Shown one piece after another: positions 5,850 through 5,912 of a stretch of DNA of 5,912 nucleotides. The stretch is from Phycisphaerae bacterium (lineage in GTDB: Bacteria; Planctomycetota; Phycisphaerae; UBA1845), in the NCBI GenBank assembly GCA_029260155.1, contig JAJDDU010000059.1, forward strand, positions 1-5,912. The letters run 5' to 3'. Positions within the stretch are counted from its first letter, which is position 1. Each line of letters begins with the position of its first letter. Position numbers and translations under genes: made by a program. The notes below the pieces were generated by a model. That model worked only from the letters and a program-made list of their open reading frames with translations. It was not told the origin of the DNA and did no database searches.

Positions 5850-5912
5850 GTGAAACAAGCCCATCAAATCACGCTTGCGGAAGTTGATCGTGCGACGCTC
5901 ACCCGATGGTCG
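5850..5912 (+). CDS. IS630-type transposase, N-terminus (partial)
   Basis: The frame starts at GTG 5850 (or ATG 5841) and runs off the window end. The 21 visible residues (MKQAHQITLAEVDRATL, then TRWS) follow the pattern of IS630 family transposases, which open with 'I.LT..E...L..WSR' before a helix-turn-helix. Neither the helix-turn-helix nor the DDE catalytic residues are in the window. The family call also rests on the TA at the element's edge. Confidence 0.5.
   Translation, partial: MKQAHQITLAEVDRATLTRWS

Larger units (their letters stand above)
5777..5912 (+). mobile_element. IS630-type insertion sequence, left end
   Basis: Cdc6-like coding sequence stops making sense at the TA at 5775-5776. 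Beyond it the DNA changes to AT-richer sequence (GTGTAGTGTTTCAGAATTG) leading to a ribosome site and a transposase-like start. A TA at the boundary is the IS630 target. Only the left end is in the window, so the matching inverted end and the TA copy on the far side could not be checked. Confidence 0.6.

Overview
The window looks like chromosomal DNA from a high-GC planctomycete, probably of the Phycisphaerae type. Four features support this: a secreted protein with Asp-rich 'DxDxDxDxxD' repeats, a cohesin-like protein with a PEP-CTERM-like PAPG tail, an ECF sigma factor of the planctomycete/acidobacterial 'Sigma70_ECF' type, and directly downstream a transmembrane Ser/Thr kinase with WD40 repeats. 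This assignment rests on gene content only.

Layout. On the plus strand, 1-1481 carries two exported proteins: the C-terminal part of an Ig-like plus dockerin-like protein, then a small cohesin-like surface protein. After a 139-base gap, 1621-4059 holds a two-gene regulatory unit of ECF sigma factor and Ser/Thr kinase, 33 bases apart. The kinase reads normally through the kinase domain, membrane segment and first one and a half WD40 repeats. It then runs, at about 3979, into unrelated DNA and stops after 27 foreign codons.

From about 3979 to 5777 the coding sense flips. The minus strand carries what looks like one decayed cassette. In its transcription order: the C-terminal half of an Orc1/Cdc6-like AAA+ ATPase (5777-5217), a 53-residue zinc-ribbon protein (4936-4775), a second zinc-ribbon gene whose start overlaps the previous stop as ATGA and which is frameshifted (4778-4234), and an unrecognised protein (start 4322) whose 3' end is lost at the kinase junction. 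I read this as an accessory or mobile cassette that landed in, or recombined into, the kinase gene and is now degrading. This is inference from junctions and reading frames.

Two further insertions decorate the cassette. A non-coding 182-base element with perfect 18-base inverted ends, including flanking TA, sits exactly at the stop codon of the Cdc6-like gene. At the right edge, an IS630-type element with the start of its transposase has cut the Cdc6-like gene at a TA. Both fit TA-targeting insertion.

None of the cassette proteins except the Cdc6-like one can be named with confidence from sequence alone.
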